DNA of 64,000 bases from Brachionus manjavacas (Eukaryota > Rotifera > Eurotatoria > Ploima > Brachionidae). Shown piece after piece: positions 63,951 to 64,000 of the stretch. The position numbers and the translations under genes are program-made. Within the stretch, counting starts at the first letter, position 1; the number at the start of each line of letters is the position of its first letter. The stretch lies in assembly GCA_019054805.1 (NCBI GenBank), contig JAHQIY010000017.1:1612001-1676000 (forward strand). The letters are read 5' to 3'. The notes under the pieces are model-generated. The model did no database searches. It saw nothing but the letters and a program-made list of their open reading frames with translations, and was not told where the DNA came from.

Positions 63951-64000
63951 AACACTGGTGCAATTTTCTTTCTTTTTTTTAATTTATCTCGAATTTAATG

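Noticed and set aside
1-64000. Search for CRISPR arrays, operons, riboswitches or phage-type systems
   Set aside because: The window is eukaryotic (spliceosomal introns, tRNA with pol III terminator, animal gene families). No spacer-repeat array or bacterial gene cluster is present.

Overview
This is a very AT-rich animal nuclear window. Spliceosomal introns of about 40-60 bp sit beside a few kilobase-scale ones, coding density is low, and there are many short remnants of LINEs and DNA transposons. A monogonont rotifer (Brachionus-like) is my best guess from base composition, intron sizes and the orphan rhodopsin-like receptors. That is inference; no single gene here proves the phylum.

Layout. 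0.4-5.3 kb: a three-exon gene for a low-complexity protein with Asn-Lys-Thr repeats and two C-terminal SxIP motifs (+). 5.7-6.9 kb: an intronless SLC35G/EamA-type transporter (-). 7.6-18.7 kb: a gene-poor block holding two diverged copies of one ancient duplication. Each has the same almost identical 1.4-kb core, and broken LINE pieces, a tRNA-like tail and a long-TSD LINE lie between them. 18.9-20.2 kb: a two-exon Cys-containing nuclear-looking protein (-). 20.7-21.06 kb: three tandem repeat units, each with a consensus RFX X-box. 21.3-24.3 kb: probable first and last exons of a secreted or membrane protein (+). 24.5-25.4 kb: a GPCR (-). 27.9-28.8 kb: a three-exon homeobox gene (-). 29.9-34.4 kb: LINE remnants and foldback elements around an intronless lipid phosphate phosphatase (+). 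35.6-37.7 kb: two EF-hand genes (+). 37.7-40.2 kb: a 16-exon MATE transporter (-), ending 6 bp from the second EF-hand gene. 41.7-46.6 kb: a tandem GPCR pair with a mosaic identity pattern (-). 47.1 kb: tRNA-Asp. 47.3-48.0 kb: mitochondrial ribosomal protein bL17m (-). 49.6-52.1 kb: intronless eIF2B epsilon (+). 52.3-53.2 kb: a TA-flanked element with TIRs of about 210-240 bp. 55.7-56.7 kb: a METTL24-like methyltransferase (+). 56.8-64 kb: a transposon graveyard with a GC-rich foldback, a pogo-like fragment, a Tc1 transposase split by a TTAA-flanked piggyBac, a Gypsy gag fossil inside that, and a LINE.

The host genes show no shared pathway; the window looks like ordinary euchromatin with independent genes. 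The most notable signals are two separate loci where diverged duplicates share an abruptly bounded, nearly identical core (probable gene conversion), the X-box cluster, and the long-TIR element that carries the start of a reading frame. I did not find a convincing new multi-gene system.
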